DNA from: an uncultured Pseudomonadales bacterium
GTDB lineage: Bacteria; Pseudomonadota; Gammaproteobacteria; Pseudomonadales; Cellvibrionaceae
Direction of reading: 5' to 3'
Assembly (NCBI GenBank): GCA_947494095.1
Contig: CANLTI010000001.1
Span: 62,001 to 126,000, forward strand
DNA length: 64,000 nucleotides
Part shown: piece after piece, positions 9,306 through 17,102 of the stretch
How positions within the stretch are numbered: position 1 is the first letter of the stretch
Layout: each line of letters begins with the position of its first letter
The notes under the pieces: model-generated
What the model was told of the DNA's origin: nothing
What the model saw: only the letters and a program-made list of their open reading frames with translations
The model's database searches: none
Program-made: the position numbers and the translations under genes

Positions 9306-9562
9306 GTAACTATTCAGAGTTACCGAAATTGGGTGCTAATGAATCATTTGCTGGGCCGCTCAAGCCATCTGCGACTTTGTGCTCCTGCAAAGTCTACCCC
9401 CACGCATCCATGCTGGGGCGGTCGCTATATAAGCGCTCTCGACAGTGTGCTCCTGCACTGTCTAACCCTTGCTTTCCCTGCAAGGCCCGGCGCTTAAATG
9501 CCCAGAAAATAATCCATCAGCACCCTATCAGGTGAGGTTTATCAGCTGAGCTAAATAGTTAC
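9306..9562 (+). mobile_element. Stem-loop MITE (GTAA ends), 257 bp
   Basis: Full-size copy beginning GTAACTATTCAG and ending CTAAATAGTTAC. The interior carries, in order, the GACTTTG hairpin, the CCCCACGCAT hairpin, the AGCGC hairpin, the GACAGTG-CACTGTC hairpin and a CTTGC-GCAAG hairpin. Flanks GCCCTAAT and GTCCCAAT match at 6 of 8 positions, consistent with a decayed 8-bp target duplication. It sits between the divergent ast operon and aminotransferase gene. Small open frames within it are not genes. Confidence 0.82.
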
Positions 9563-9689
9563 GTCCCAATAAGCTTTATTTGGCCGGGTAGCGATTGCGC
9601 ATCGAAGGAAGGGGAATTTTTACAGGCTTTAACCGGATAAAGTTTTTCCAGTGGTGGTGAGTTTCGAATTTGATTTTGTCGATTGTCTC

Positions 9690-9695
9690 TATAAT
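9690..9695 (+). promoter_or_regulatory. Possible -10 box for the aminotransferase gene
   Basis: A perfect TATAAT lies 41 bp before the start codon. No convincing -35 at 17 bp spacing is seen (TTGATT is too close), so this may be an activator-dependent promoter. Confidence 0.4.
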
Positions 9696-9736
9696 TTGTA
9701 GTGTTGAATAACCAAAAGTAGGTCTAGGAGATCGCA

Positions 9737-11101
9737 ATGAAACAATCACTGAGTGAATTAATCGCCATGGATCCTAAGCTGATCCTGCACCCTGCCTCCT
9801 CTATCACTGCGTTGTGTGAAAATGGCCCGCAAATGATGGTTTCTGGTAAAGGTTGTGATGTAGTGGATGCCGATGGCCGCCAGTATCTGGATGCTGTAGC
9901 GGGTTTGTGGTGTGTGAATGCTGGCTATGGCCGGAGTGAGCTGGCCCAAGCCATGGCCACCAGCGCCGAGCAATTAGGTTTTTACCACACCTTTAGTAAC
10001 GCCTCTAACCCCTGGCAAGTCGCCCTCGCCGAAAGGCTTATTCACCATGCGCCTGGCGCTATGGGCAAAGTCTTTTTTGGTAGCGGCGGTAGTGATGCCA
10101 ACGATACGCTCGTCAAAATTGCGTGGCATTACCATCACCTGCGCGGCAACGTGAACAAAGTTAAAGTGATTGCGCGCGAGCAAGCTTATCACGGCACCTC
10201 GATCAGCACGGCTAGCTTGACCGGGCTGGGTGGCTTCCATAAAGCCTTCCCGCTGCCTATGGATTTTGTATTGCGTACCGATTGCCCGCATTTTTATACT
10301 CGCGGCCTCGAAAACGAAACCGAACAAGCCTTTTGCTCACGTCTGATTCAAAATGTGAGCGACCTTATCGAGCGTGAAGGCGCCGACAACATCGCAGCCT
10401 TTATTGCCGAGCCCATACACGCCGCCGGTGGCATTATTGAGCCGCCCGCCGATTACTACCCACAATTGGGCAAGTTGTTGCGCGCCAACGATATTTTACT
10501 GATCGCCGATGAAGTGGTGTGTGGCTATGGCCGCTTAGGCAGCTGGTTTGGCTCGACCGAGTTAAACATAGAACCGGATATGATCAGTACCGCCAAAGGC
10601 TTAACCAGCGGTTACTTCCCCATGTCAGCCGCTTTTATTAGCGACCCCATCTGGGAGGTGCTCAAAGAGGGCTCAGCCAAGCTTGGTAACTTTGCACACG
10701 GTTATACTTATAGTGGTCACCCGGTAGGCTCTGCGGTGGCTTTAGCCAATATCGAAATCATCGAGCGCGAAGGCTTAGTCGAGCAAGCGCGTACAAACGG
10801 CGCTTACTTACACCAAAAACTACACGATACCCTTGCCGGTCACCCGTTAGTGGGTGAGATTCGTGGGCGTGGCTTATTGGCTGGTGTACAGCTGGTTACC
10901 GACAAAAAGAGCGGCCAATTACCCGACCCCAAAGCAAAATGGGCGCAACAAGCGGCCGCTCAAGTACGCGAGCTAGGCGTGATTGTACGGCCATTGCCGT
11001 CGGTTGCTACACTGGCTATTTCACCGCCATTGACCATTTCATGCGAGCAATTAGATACCGTAGTCTCAGCCATTGAGCGTTCACTCGACATTCTTAAATA
11101 A
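9737..11101 (+). CDS. Class III omega-aminotransferase
   Basis: PLP-dependent class III aminotransferase of the omega-amino acid/polyamine:pyruvate type (SpuC-like relatives). Seen: GLWCVNAGYGR near the N-terminus, FFGSGGSDANDT (PLP phosphate region), IADEVVCGYGRLG, and the PLP lysine K287 in STAKGLTSGYFPM. 454 aa is normal. A strong AGGAG ribosome binding site stands 6 nt before the ATG. It is divergent from the ast operon and followed by an Lrp/AsnC regulator. The AST pathway needs a succinylornithine aminotransferase (AstC) and none is seen in the operon; this enzyme resembles the omega-amidated-amine/putrescine group more than AstC/ArgD, so substitution is possible but unproven. Confidence 0.88.
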   Translation: MKQSLSELIAMDPKLILHPASSITALCENGPQMMVSGKGCDVVDADGRQYLDAVAGLWCVNAGYGRSELAQAMATSAEQLGFYHTFSNASNPWQVALAERLIHHAPGAMGKVFFGSGGSDANDTLVKIAWHYHHLRGNVNKVKVIAREQAYHGTSISTASLTGLGGFHKAFPLPMDFVLRTDCPHFYTRGLENETEQAFCSRLIQNVSDLIEREGADNIAAFIAEPIHAAGGIIEPPADYYPQLGKLLRANDILLIADEVVCGYGRLGSWFGSTELNIEPDMISTAKGLTSGYFPMSAAFISDPIWEVLKEGSAKLGNFAHGYTYSGHPVGSAVALANIEIIEREGLVEQARTNGAYLHQKLHDTLAGHPLVGEIRGRGLLAGVQLVTDKKSGQLPDPKAKWAQQAAAQVRELGVIVRPLPSVATLAISPPLTISCEQLDTVVSAIERSLDILK

Positions 11102-11161
11102 GATGGCCAAAGAAGACGCTAAATAAGGCGTCAATAGAGGGTGTTAAAGAGGTGTTAATAG

Positions 11162-11187
11162 AAGGCGCTGTGCCCCCATAGCGCCTT
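11162..11187 (+). terminator. Possible terminator hairpin after aminotransferase
   Basis: AAGGCGCT/AGCGCCTT stem with a 10-nt loop, 60 bp past the stop. There is no U-run, so only weak support for intrinsic termination. Confidence 0.35.
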
Positions 11188-11299
11188 GTCGTGCGGCCTA
11201 GGTAGACATGCGGATATTTAAATTATGAAAAACACCGCATTATGATGTAACGTATGCACCTTTTAATAGCGTTACTATTACCTTGGGCCGCCATGCGTT

Positions 11300-11803
11300 A
11301 TGCCAATAAAGATGTCTGAACATTTTGATCGCACCGATTTACGTATTCTTGATACTGTGCAACGCGACGGGCGTATTACCAACCGCGAGCTTGCCGAAAC
11401 GGTTAGCTTGTCGCCGAGCGCTTGTCACCAGCGCTTGCAGCGTTTAATTGAAAACGGCTGGATCAATAGCTTTCACGGCAGTATTAATGTCGAGCGATTG
11501 TGCTCGCCACTGCAATGCATTGCGGCATTGTCCATGTCCAGTCATTCGCCCGACAGCTTTAGGCAGCTAGAGCACACCGTTAACCAAATGCCCGAAGTCT
11601 TAGAAGCCTATACGGTCTCTGGCGCCAGCGATTTTATTATTCGCTTTGCCTGTTCCAGCATGACCCGCTACATCGAGCTGACCGACGAACTCATCCGCGA
11701 ATGCCCCTCTGTTAGCAATATCAGCACACACGTTGTTATGCGCCAAAGCAAACACTTTAGCGGCTACCCCCTACGCGCCCTAAACCCCGACTTTGCATTT
11801 TGA
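11300..11803 (+). CDS. Lrp/AsnC family transcriptional regulator
   Basis: N-terminal winged HTH (LRILDTVQRDGRITNRELAETVSLSPSACHQRLQRL) followed by an RAM/AsnC ligand-binding half with LEHTVNQMPEVLEAYTVSGASDFIIRFAC, which contains the typical G-x-x-D-F/Y motif. At 167 aa it is full length. The start may be the ATG at 11300 or 11312. Its position after the aminotransferase suggests local amino-acid-responsive control of that gene (inference). The last 28 bp of the gene, encoding the C-terminal ALNPDFAF, recur exactly at 13086-13113, after the toxin-antitoxin module, which marks this 3' end as a recombination or attachment point. Confidence 0.92.
   Translation: MPIKMSEHFDRTDLRILDTVQRDGRITNRELAETVSLSPSACHQRLQRLIENGWINSFHGSINVERLCSPLQCIAALSMSSHSPDSFRQLEHTVNQMPEVLEAYTVSGASDFIIRFACSSMTRYIELTDELIRECPSVSNISTHVVMRQSKHFSGYPLRALNPDFAF
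11774..11801 (+). repeat. Direct repeat R2, copy 1 (lrp 3' end)
   Basis: Twenty-eight bases starting CGCGCCCTAAACC and ending TTTGCATTTT, inside the regulator gene. They are repeated perfectly at 13086-13113. A duplicated gene 3' end bracketing 1.3 kb of accessory DNA resembles attL/attR of an integrated element. Confidence 0.85.
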
Positions 11804-11805
11804 AG

Positions 11806-11857
11806 ATCCATCAGCATCCCTGTTAAGAGGGGTTTGGTGGTTCGGCTGAATAGTTAT
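11806..11857 (+). mobile_element. MITE fragment (right end only)
   Basis: Matches the right-hand 50 bp of the GTAA-ended element (ATCAGCATCCCTGTTAAGAGG to CTGAATAGTTAT). The left part is missing. It starts immediately after the regulator stop codon. The rest of the gap to 12040 shows nothing supportable. Confidence 0.75.
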
Positions 11858-12040
11858 GCTTAAGCTTACATATCCTTACTCAGCTGTTTGGCCCTAAAAG
11901 TCACGCAAATTAAGATATAAATATCCTTTGAAATCAGTATGTTATATTTTATCTTTGGCTGAGGAGGCCTGCCCAGTCAAGCAACGGTCAAGCAAATTAA
12001 GCCCAGCAGGGTATGTATCGCATTGCCTTTTTTTGGGGGG

Positions 12041-12346
12041 TTAGGCCAGTACTTCCAAGCCCTTTTCAGCCACTAAATTAAGAAGTTTGAGCGATGGGCC
12101 ATTCGGCCTTTTGGCGCCTTGCTCCCACTTTTGAACCGTGGATTTACTGGTGTTCAGGTAAGCGGCGAACACGCCTTGGCTTGCTTTTACTCGGGTGCGG
12201 ATACGCTTGATTTGTACGGCTGAGTACTCTTTCACGGGTGGCAAACATAAAGCATCGAACTCGCGCAGCGTGGTTTCTTTCATTACGCCAGCGGCATGCA
12301 AGTCTTTAGCGCTGCCATGAACCATATCTAAGATCGATTTATCCAT
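12041..12346 (-). CDS. HTH antitoxin (HigA/NadS-like)
   Basis: A 101-aa cytoplasmic protein with a Cro/CI-type helix-turn-helix in its C-terminal half (QIKRIRTRVKASQGVFAAYLNTSKSTVQKWEQGAKRPNGPSLKLL). Such proteins pair with PF06296 RelE-type toxins and repress their own operon. The gene follows the toxin and overlaps it by 8 bp, the toxin-first order of higBA-like modules. It should neutralise the toxin and bind the palindrome upstream at 12733-12771 (inference). Confidence 0.88.
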   Translation of the reverse strand: MDKSILDMVHGSAKDLHAAGVMKETTLREFDALCLPPVKEYSAVQIKRIRTRVKASQGVFAAYLNTSKSTVQKWEQGAKRPNGPSLKLLNLVAEKGLEVLA

Positions 12347-12713
12347 CGTTTTCTACCTCGGTTAACGCGCCGTGCTTAAGGGCTTTGATTAATGCTTTAT
12401 CACTGTATTCCAGCAATTCTTTGGCTAAGTGTCTTAATGCCTTTAACTCGTCAGCGCTGATATTGGCACGGGCATTCTTGGCAAAGCCATACACGAAGAA
12501 CGCTTTATTTCCGATCTTGTAAGCAAGCAAAGTCCTAACTCCACCGCTCTTACCTCTTCCGGGCAATGCCACACGCTTTTTGATTACGTGACCGCCTAGG
12601 TCTGCATCGATCAGGCCGCGCACTATCTCGTCAACCGCTGCAAGCAGGGTCTTATCTCCCAGGCCTTCCTTGCTTGCCCATTTAGAGAACGCCTTGTTTT
12701 TAAATACTCGCAT
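12339..12713 (-). CDS. RelE/HigB-type toxin
   Basis: A 124-aa basic protein starting MRVFKNKAFSKWASKEGL, with GGHVIKKRVALPGRGKSGGVRTLLAYK and FFVYGFAKNARANIS, the pattern of PF06296 RelE-family mRNA interferases. Residues R, K and Y in these segments are the usual RNA-contact candidates. It overlaps the antitoxin gene (8 bp). The pair lies between two perfect copies of the 28-bp R2 repeat, so it is probably cargo of a small integrated element or an addiction module next to the restriction locus. Confidence 0.87.
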   Translation of the reverse strand: MRVFKNKAFSKWASKEGLGDKTLLAAVDEIVRGLIDADLGGHVIKKRVALPGRGKSGGVRTLLAYKIGNKAFFVYGFAKNARANISADELKALRHLAKELLEYSDKALIKALKHGALTEVENDG

Positions 12714-12732
12714 TGGCTGCCTTTTGTCATTA

Positions 12733-12771
12733 GTCTAAAGTGTAGCACTTGGTGATACACTTTTCTTAGAC
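12733..12771. promoter_or_regulatory. Probable toxin-antitoxin operator palindrome
   Basis: An imperfect inverted repeat, GTCTAAAGTGTA ... TACACT-TTTC-TTAGAC, starts 20 bp upstream of the toxin start codon. Its location and symmetry fit autoregulation by the HTH antitoxin. Confidence 0.6.
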
Positions 12772-12939
12772 GTTTTTCGCATATCACATGCTCTTCCCGA
12801 TCCGTCGAGGATGACCGTCTGGCGTGCTTTTAGTGTAAGACGATCCCGAAGGTGGGCGCATGCGGCAAGGCAGGGCGGTAAGAGCTGCATCGCTGACACA
12901 CCCAAGCCTCGCTTAATATCCAGCCACCATAAACCCTGC

Positions 12940-12970
12940 CCAAGCCAATAACCCCACGTTATTGGCTTGG
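12940..12970. other. Orphan 12-bp perfect hairpin in gene-free DNA
   Basis: CCAAGCCAATAA and its exact complement, separated by 7 nt, followed on the plus strand by ACTCTTTAATGCTTTTTATT. No gene precedes it on the plus strand between 12714 and here. That 12714-13163 stretch is otherwise GC-richer sequence with GGCAGGG/CCCTGCC complementarity, which may be structured, but I cannot name it. The hairpin may be the terminator of an unannotated RNA or part of a mobile-element end. Confidence 0.5.
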
Positions 12971-13059
12971 ACTCTTTAATGCTTTTTATTAAATGAATGC
13001 GCTATTAGCGATTATTTTGGCGTGGCGACACGATGGTTATAAAGCTTGGTGTCATTTTC

Positions 13060-13086
13060 TTTTAGTCACGCCTGCCCCAGTAGATC
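13060..13086 (+). repeat. Direct repeat R1, copy 1
   Basis: Twenty-seven bases, TTTTAGTCACGCCTG through CAGTAGATC, recur with 3 mismatches at 17103-17129. This copy abuts the second copy of repeat R2 at base 13086. Confidence 0.7.
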
Positions 13087-13113
13087 GCGCCCTAAACCCC
13101 GACTTTGCATTTT
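13086..13113 (+). repeat. Direct repeat R2, copy 2 (duplicated lrp 3' end)
   Basis: Perfect 28-bp copy of 11774-11801. In frame it would again encode the regulator C-terminus ALNPDFAF, here followed by a TAA stop, though no gene is attached. It abuts repeat R1. Confidence 0.85.
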
Positions 13114-13163
13114 AAGGCCTTGCATTGTGACGGTTGTGGCTCTAGTTATGGCTATGGCTATAA

Positions 13164-16100
13164 CTAGGGCGATAAGTGCGCTGTGCGCTCTTGGATAATT
13201 AAGTCAAAAACAATACGCATAAAATCACGGCTTTTGCTGGGGTCGCTTAATAATTGCATCATCTGGTTTTGCTGCGCGTCACTGCTACTTAATATCGCAT
13301 CATCAACCGCTTGCGGAAAGTCTCCTAGCATGGCTTGTTCGGCAGTATTGTTATCCATTTGCTGCATAACCACGGTGTTTTCTTGGACTTTATCTTTGAC
13401 GGTATGGGCATAGTTCACCATATCGGCTTCGGTAAGTTCGTCGGTAATAAACAGCTCGTTTAGGCGCCGTACAATATGCGATAAAAACTCTTCTTTTGGA
13501 TCTTTGGCTTTAGCGGTGCCTAGGCTGTCGCCAGGCTCTAACTTGTAATCGGCGGTATTGGCTTTAATGTGAATATCTTGCTGGCGAATTTTAGAGAGCC
13601 GGTAGTGGCTCATTTCGACATGGCTTAAATCAATATCTTCTTCTTCGGGTGTAATATCGCGCAGCATTGGGCGCAGGTTGCGGGCGTACAGGCTGAGCTT
13701 TTCGAGTTCTTTATTATCGTAATCTACAATTTGCGACATAAATTCATAAAAGCGCACAAAGGTGCCTAAATCTTTTTTAAAAATATCCAGTGCGTCTTTT
13801 TCTTGCTTGCTGTCTTTAAAGGTGTTTTCGGCGTTGGCAATGAGCACCGCATCATGGGTGCGTTTGGTGCGCTCAAACATCGCTTTGGTGTTGGCATACT
13901 CGGTATTAGCCGATACATAACGTACATTCCAGCGCTCGACAGCAGGCTTACAAATATTGGCGATTGCCGCGTTACTTTTACTTTTTACAAAAAACGCTTC
14001 ACAAAATTGCTCTACCTCGTGCCACAAAAATATACCGGCGGCGCGCAGCTTATCAAATAAATCAAACACCAAATCGGGGTCCGAGATATCGGCTAGCTCG
14101 GCCGTTTGATAATACGGCTGAAAGGCCTCTAGAATATCTTGCGGCTCGTTAAAAAAGTCTAACACAAAGGTGCCGGTTTCGGCTTTGCCCGGGCAGGTAC
14201 GGTTTAACCGCGATAGCGTTTGTACGCACTCAACGCCGCCCAATTTTTTATCGACATACATAGCGCACAGCTTAGGCTGATCAAAACCCGTTTGAAACTT
14301 ATTGGCCACAATCATCACTTGGTAATCATTGCTATCAAAGGCTTTGCGCATATCGCGGCCTTTTAAATTGGGGTTCATACTCGCTTCGGTAAACGTATCG
14401 CCCACTATGGCTTCGCAGCCTGGGTCTTTATCGCTAAAGGCCACATCACCCGAAAAAGCCACCATCGCAAATACTTTTTGCTCGCCTTTTTTTGAGGCAA
14501 TATATTTATCGAAGGCCAGCTTGTAGCGCACCGCCTCTTTGCGCGAGCTTGTTACCACCATCGCTTTAGCTTGGCCGCCCAGCAAGCCCATAACGTTATC
14601 GATAAAGTGCTCCACAATCACCTGCACTTTTTGGCTGATGTTGTAATCGTGCAGGCGCACCCATTGGTTAAGCTTAACTTTGGCCTTTTTACTTTCGACC
14701 TCTTGATCGGCGCCTTGCATTTTTACCGCAAGGTTATAGGCCACTTTGTAATTGGTATAATTTTTTAATACATCTAAAATAAAGCCCTCCTCAATCGCTT
14801 GGCGCATGGTGTACACATGGTAGGCGGCGGGCTTATTGGTTTTAGAGGGCGCTTGCGTAGGTTGCGGTAGGCGGCCAAACAACTCTAAGGTTTTGGTTTT
14901 AGGTGTTGCGGTAAAGGCTAAATAACTCAGGTTTGTAGCTTTGCGGCGTGCGGCAACAGCTGCGCCCAAAATATCTTCGGTCGAGAGCTCTTCGGCATCT
15001 TGCCCATCAATCATTAGCACCTCTTTTAACTGGCGTGCGGTGCTGCCGGTTTGCGAGCTGTGGGCTTCATCGGCAATTACCACATAATTGCGCTCTTTTA
15101 GGCTTACACTGTTTTCGATGGCTTTTAAAACATGCGGGAAGGTTTGAATGGTTACAATAATAATGGGTTGTGAATGCTCTAGCGCGCTAGCGAGTTTTTC
15201 TGATTTAGAGCCATCGCCTTCGTTGCGATTAATGCGCCCAACCACCCCCTCTACCGAGGTAAATTGCGAAATGGTTTCTTGTAGCTGATCATCCAGCACG
15301 GTTCTATCGGTTACCACAATAACCGAATCAAACAGCTTATTGCCCTCGGCCGTATAAATACTGGATAACTGATGCGCCGACCACGCAATAGAGTTAGATT
15401 TACCAGAGCCTGCGCTGTGTTGTATAAGGTATTTATGGCCTGGGCCTTCAAGGCGGGCGGCATTAACCAGTTTATTGACCACATCCCACTGGTGGTAACG
15501 CGGGAAGATCAAGGTTTCTTTTTTATATTGCCGGCCCTCCCAGTCCTCTTTATCTTCGATTTGTAAATGCACAAAACGGGCAACAATATTTAAAAGGTTA
15601 TCGGGCTGTAATACCTTGTTCCATAAATAATCGGTGGCATAACGGTTTTTATCGTTGGGCGTATCGTTACCCGCACCGCCGTCTTGGGTGCCTTTGTTAA
15701 AAGGCAAAAAGAAGGTGCTTTGGCCCTCTAGTTTTGTCGCCATGTACACCTCGTACTGGCTAACGGCAAAATGCACCAACGCACCGCGTTTAAAACTCAG
15801 TAACGGCTCGGGCTTTTTAGTGGCGGGGTCTATGGCAAAGCGTGTGGTTTTGTATTGTGTAATGGCATTTTGCACAGCTTGCTTAAATTCGCTTTTAAGC
15901 TCTAGCGTAGCCACCGGCAAGCCATTCACAAACAGTACCAAGTCAATACGCCAAGCTTTGGCTTTTTTGCCCGTTGCGGCGAGCTCATGCTCTGTGGCCC
16001 AGGGCGAATACGTAAGCTCGGGCACTACGCGTAAACGGTTTTGTTTATAGCGCGCTAAAGTATCGGGGTTAAGGTTGTGCTCGGGTTTAAACTGGCACAA

Positions 16101-16439
16101 GCTAAAGCGCGTACCACGGTCGCGCAGCTCGTGGCGCAGTACACCCAAAGTGCCAAAGGTACGCATTGCTCTATTGGTGGCATGGCTATCACTGCTCGAC
16201 AGCGCCTTATTTAATTGCGTGGCCACGCGCGCTAAAAACGTTTGCTCGGGTGCATTGGGGTAAAGCGCTGTAAACTTTTGCCACTGGGTATCTTGGGTGT
16301 CTTTTACAAAGCCCAGTAAGTCCTCTTCATACAGCGCCAGCTCGCGGTTATAACCTGCCGGCTGGCCAAGCAGCCAACCGTTAGCGACGAGCTGATTGAT
16401 CATGTCATTTTGAAATGTCTGCTCATTAGCCTTACTCAT
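13164..16439 (-). CDS. hsdR: Type I restriction endonuclease, R subunit
   Basis: ATP-dependent motor and nuclease of a type I restriction complex; acts on unmodified DNA with HsdM2S. Order: N-terminal endonuclease domain with the PD...ELK-type motif (LPVATLELKSEF, about residue 180), Walker A HSAGSGKSNS (about 343), DEAH box VVIADEAHSS (about 456), motif III AFTATPKTK (about 508), then the second RecA-like half (MIVANKFQTGFDQP; TLSRLNRTCPGK) and a helical C-terminal domain. 1091 aa is full length. It is separated from hsdM/hsdS by several cargo ORFs and by a terminator at 16725-16755, so it probably has its own promoter. A CTAGTTAT/ATAACTAG hairpin overlaps its stop. Confidence 0.95.
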   Translation of the reverse strand: MSKANEQTFQNDMINQLVANGWLLGQPAGYNRELALYEEDLLGFVKDTQDTQWQKFTALYPNAPEQTFLARVATQLNKALSSSDSHATNRAMRTFGTLGVLRHELRDRGTRFSLCQFKPEHNLNPDTLARYKQNRLRVVPELTYSPWATEHELAATGKKAKAWRIDLVLFVNGLPVATLELKSEFKQAVQNAITQYKTTRFAIDPATKKPEPLLSFKRGALVHFAVSQYEVYMATKLEGQSTFFLPFNKGTQDGGAGNDTPNDKNRYATDYLWNKVLQPDNLLNIVARFVHLQIEDKEDWEGRQYKKETLIFPRYHQWDVVNKLVNAARLEGPGHKYLIQHSAGSGKSNSIAWSAHQLSSIYTAEGNKLFDSVIVVTDRTVLDDQLQETISQFTSVEGVVGRINRNEGDGSKSEKLASALEHSQPIIIVTIQTFPHVLKAIENSVSLKERNYVVIADEAHSSQTGSTARQLKEVLMIDGQDAEELSTEDILGAAVAARRKATNLSYLAFTATPKTKTLELFGRLPQPTQAPSKTNKPAAYHVYTMRQAIEEGFILDVLKNYTNYKVAYNLAVKMQGADQEVESKKAKVKLNQWVRLHDYNISQKVQVIVEHFIDNVMGLLGGQAKAMVVTSSRKEAVRYKLAFDKYIASKKGEQKVFAMVAFSGDVAFSDKDPGCEAIVGDTFTEASMNPNLKGRDMRKAFDSNDYQVMIVANKFQTGFDQPKLCAMYVDKKLGGVECVQTLSRLNRTCPGKAETGTFVLDFFNEPQDILEAFQPYYQTAELADISDPDLVFDLFDKLRAAGIFLWHEVEQFCEAFFVKSKSNAAIANICKPAVERWNVRYVSANTEYANTKAMFERTKRTHDAVLIANAENTFKDSKQEKDALDIFKKDLGTFVRFYEFMSQIVDYDNKELEKLSLYARNLRPMLRDITPEEEDIDLSHVEMSHYRLSKIRQQDIHIKANTADYKLEPGDSLGTAKAKDPKEEFLSHIVRRLNELFITDELTEADMVNYAHTVKDKVQENTVVMQQMDNNTAEQAMLGDFPQAVDDAILSSSDAQQNQMMQLLSDPSKSRDFMRIVFDLIIQERTAHLSP

Positions 16440-16614
16440 AGTGGGCTTCCTTGTGGGTAATGGCGCCTTCTATAGCACTCAATAATGTGAAATGGCTCCG
16501 GCTCAATTGTGCAGACAGCGTCTGCACAATTGGCGTATCCTCAAAGCACTGGGCTAGGTTGCGCTTGCGCCAGCCACGGCCCAAGGCAAAAGTTAACTCG
16601 TTGGTATTTAGCAC
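16432..16614 (-). pseudogene. DUF1016 (YhcG-type) N-terminal remnant, 60 aa
   Basis: The reading frame contains GRGWRKRNL and then PIVQTLSAQLSRSHFTLLSAIE, which match the N-terminal DUF1016 domain (YhcG nuclease family: GxGFSxxNL ... IVQTLSAQLSWSHF). The family is normally over 300 aa with a C-terminal PD-(D/E)XK nuclease; here only a compressed piece remains, and the helix between the two motifs is shortened. It overlaps the hsdR start by 8 bp, so even as a remnant it may couple hsdR translation. A 13-bp perfect palindrome lies inside it (about 16504-16532), but it falls on the conserved coding motif. Confidence 0.65.
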
Positions 16615-16724
16615 TGCACACTCCTTTTACACTCGCTTTAGCGTCTTACCAACCGCACACATAGTTTTATAAAACAGCGCCAGCTAAGCACTACCGTTAT
16701 AAGCAAACAGTAAACGCTAGGCAC

Positions 16725-16755
16725 AAAAAAGGCCACCGTTTAGGTAGCCTTTTTG
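16725..16755 (-). terminator. Rho-independent terminator
   Basis: AAAAAGGC-TACC ... GGT-GGCCTTTTTT on the minus strand, with A/T-runs on both sides. It lies 38 bp after the stop of the small 59-aa gene and before the hsdR segment, dividing the locus into at least two transcription units. Confidence 0.8.
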
Positions 16756-16793
16756 GTTTTTAACTGTTTGTTTTGACTGTGTGCGCCGTAATA

Positions 16794-16973
16794 TTAAGCC
16801 TCTGCCTCAGCCGCTCTATTAGCCTTGGCCTTTGCCATTACCGCTTGCTGGCGCTCGGTAGCGCGTTTAAGCACTTGGCGATACACCTTATTCTTCTCGC
16901 GTGAAGAGGCATTGCGGAAAAAGTCCGAAAAAGGCGTCGATTTGAGTGGTTTTGCTGCGTTAAATATTGTCAT
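16794..16973 (-). CDS. Small conserved-looking protein, 59 aa
   Basis: A short gene starting MTIFNAAKPLKSTPFSDFF and continuing FRNASSREKNKVYRQVLKRATERQQAVMAKA, ending in an Ala/Glu-rich tail. The central pattern, a charged amphipathic helix with SREKNKVYRQVLKRAT, resembles a group of small Pseudomonas/Acinetobacter-type uncharacterised proteins; this is from memory and no domain name is offered. Highly basic (many K and R), no signal peptide. A terminator directly downstream supports expression. No strong ribosome binding site is seen. Confidence 0.6.
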   Translation of the reverse strand: MTIFNAAKPLKSTPFSDFFRNASSREKNKVYRQVLKRATERQQAVMAKAKANRAAEAEA

Positions 16974-17102
16974 AGGGCTAATTCTAGCTCAATTACACAA
17001 GTGTTGCTTTAATATTTTTGGAGTATATTTTTCAGCCACGTGGTTGTCAATGGTATCGATATTCGCCCCGTACGCGCGGCGGCTGTTATCGGCATTTTTG
17101 TA

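Noticed and set aside
16504..16532. 13-bp perfect palindrome as a regulatory site
   Set aside because: It falls exactly on the conserved IVQTLSAQL coding motif of DUF1016, so the symmetry is most simply a property of that codon usage.
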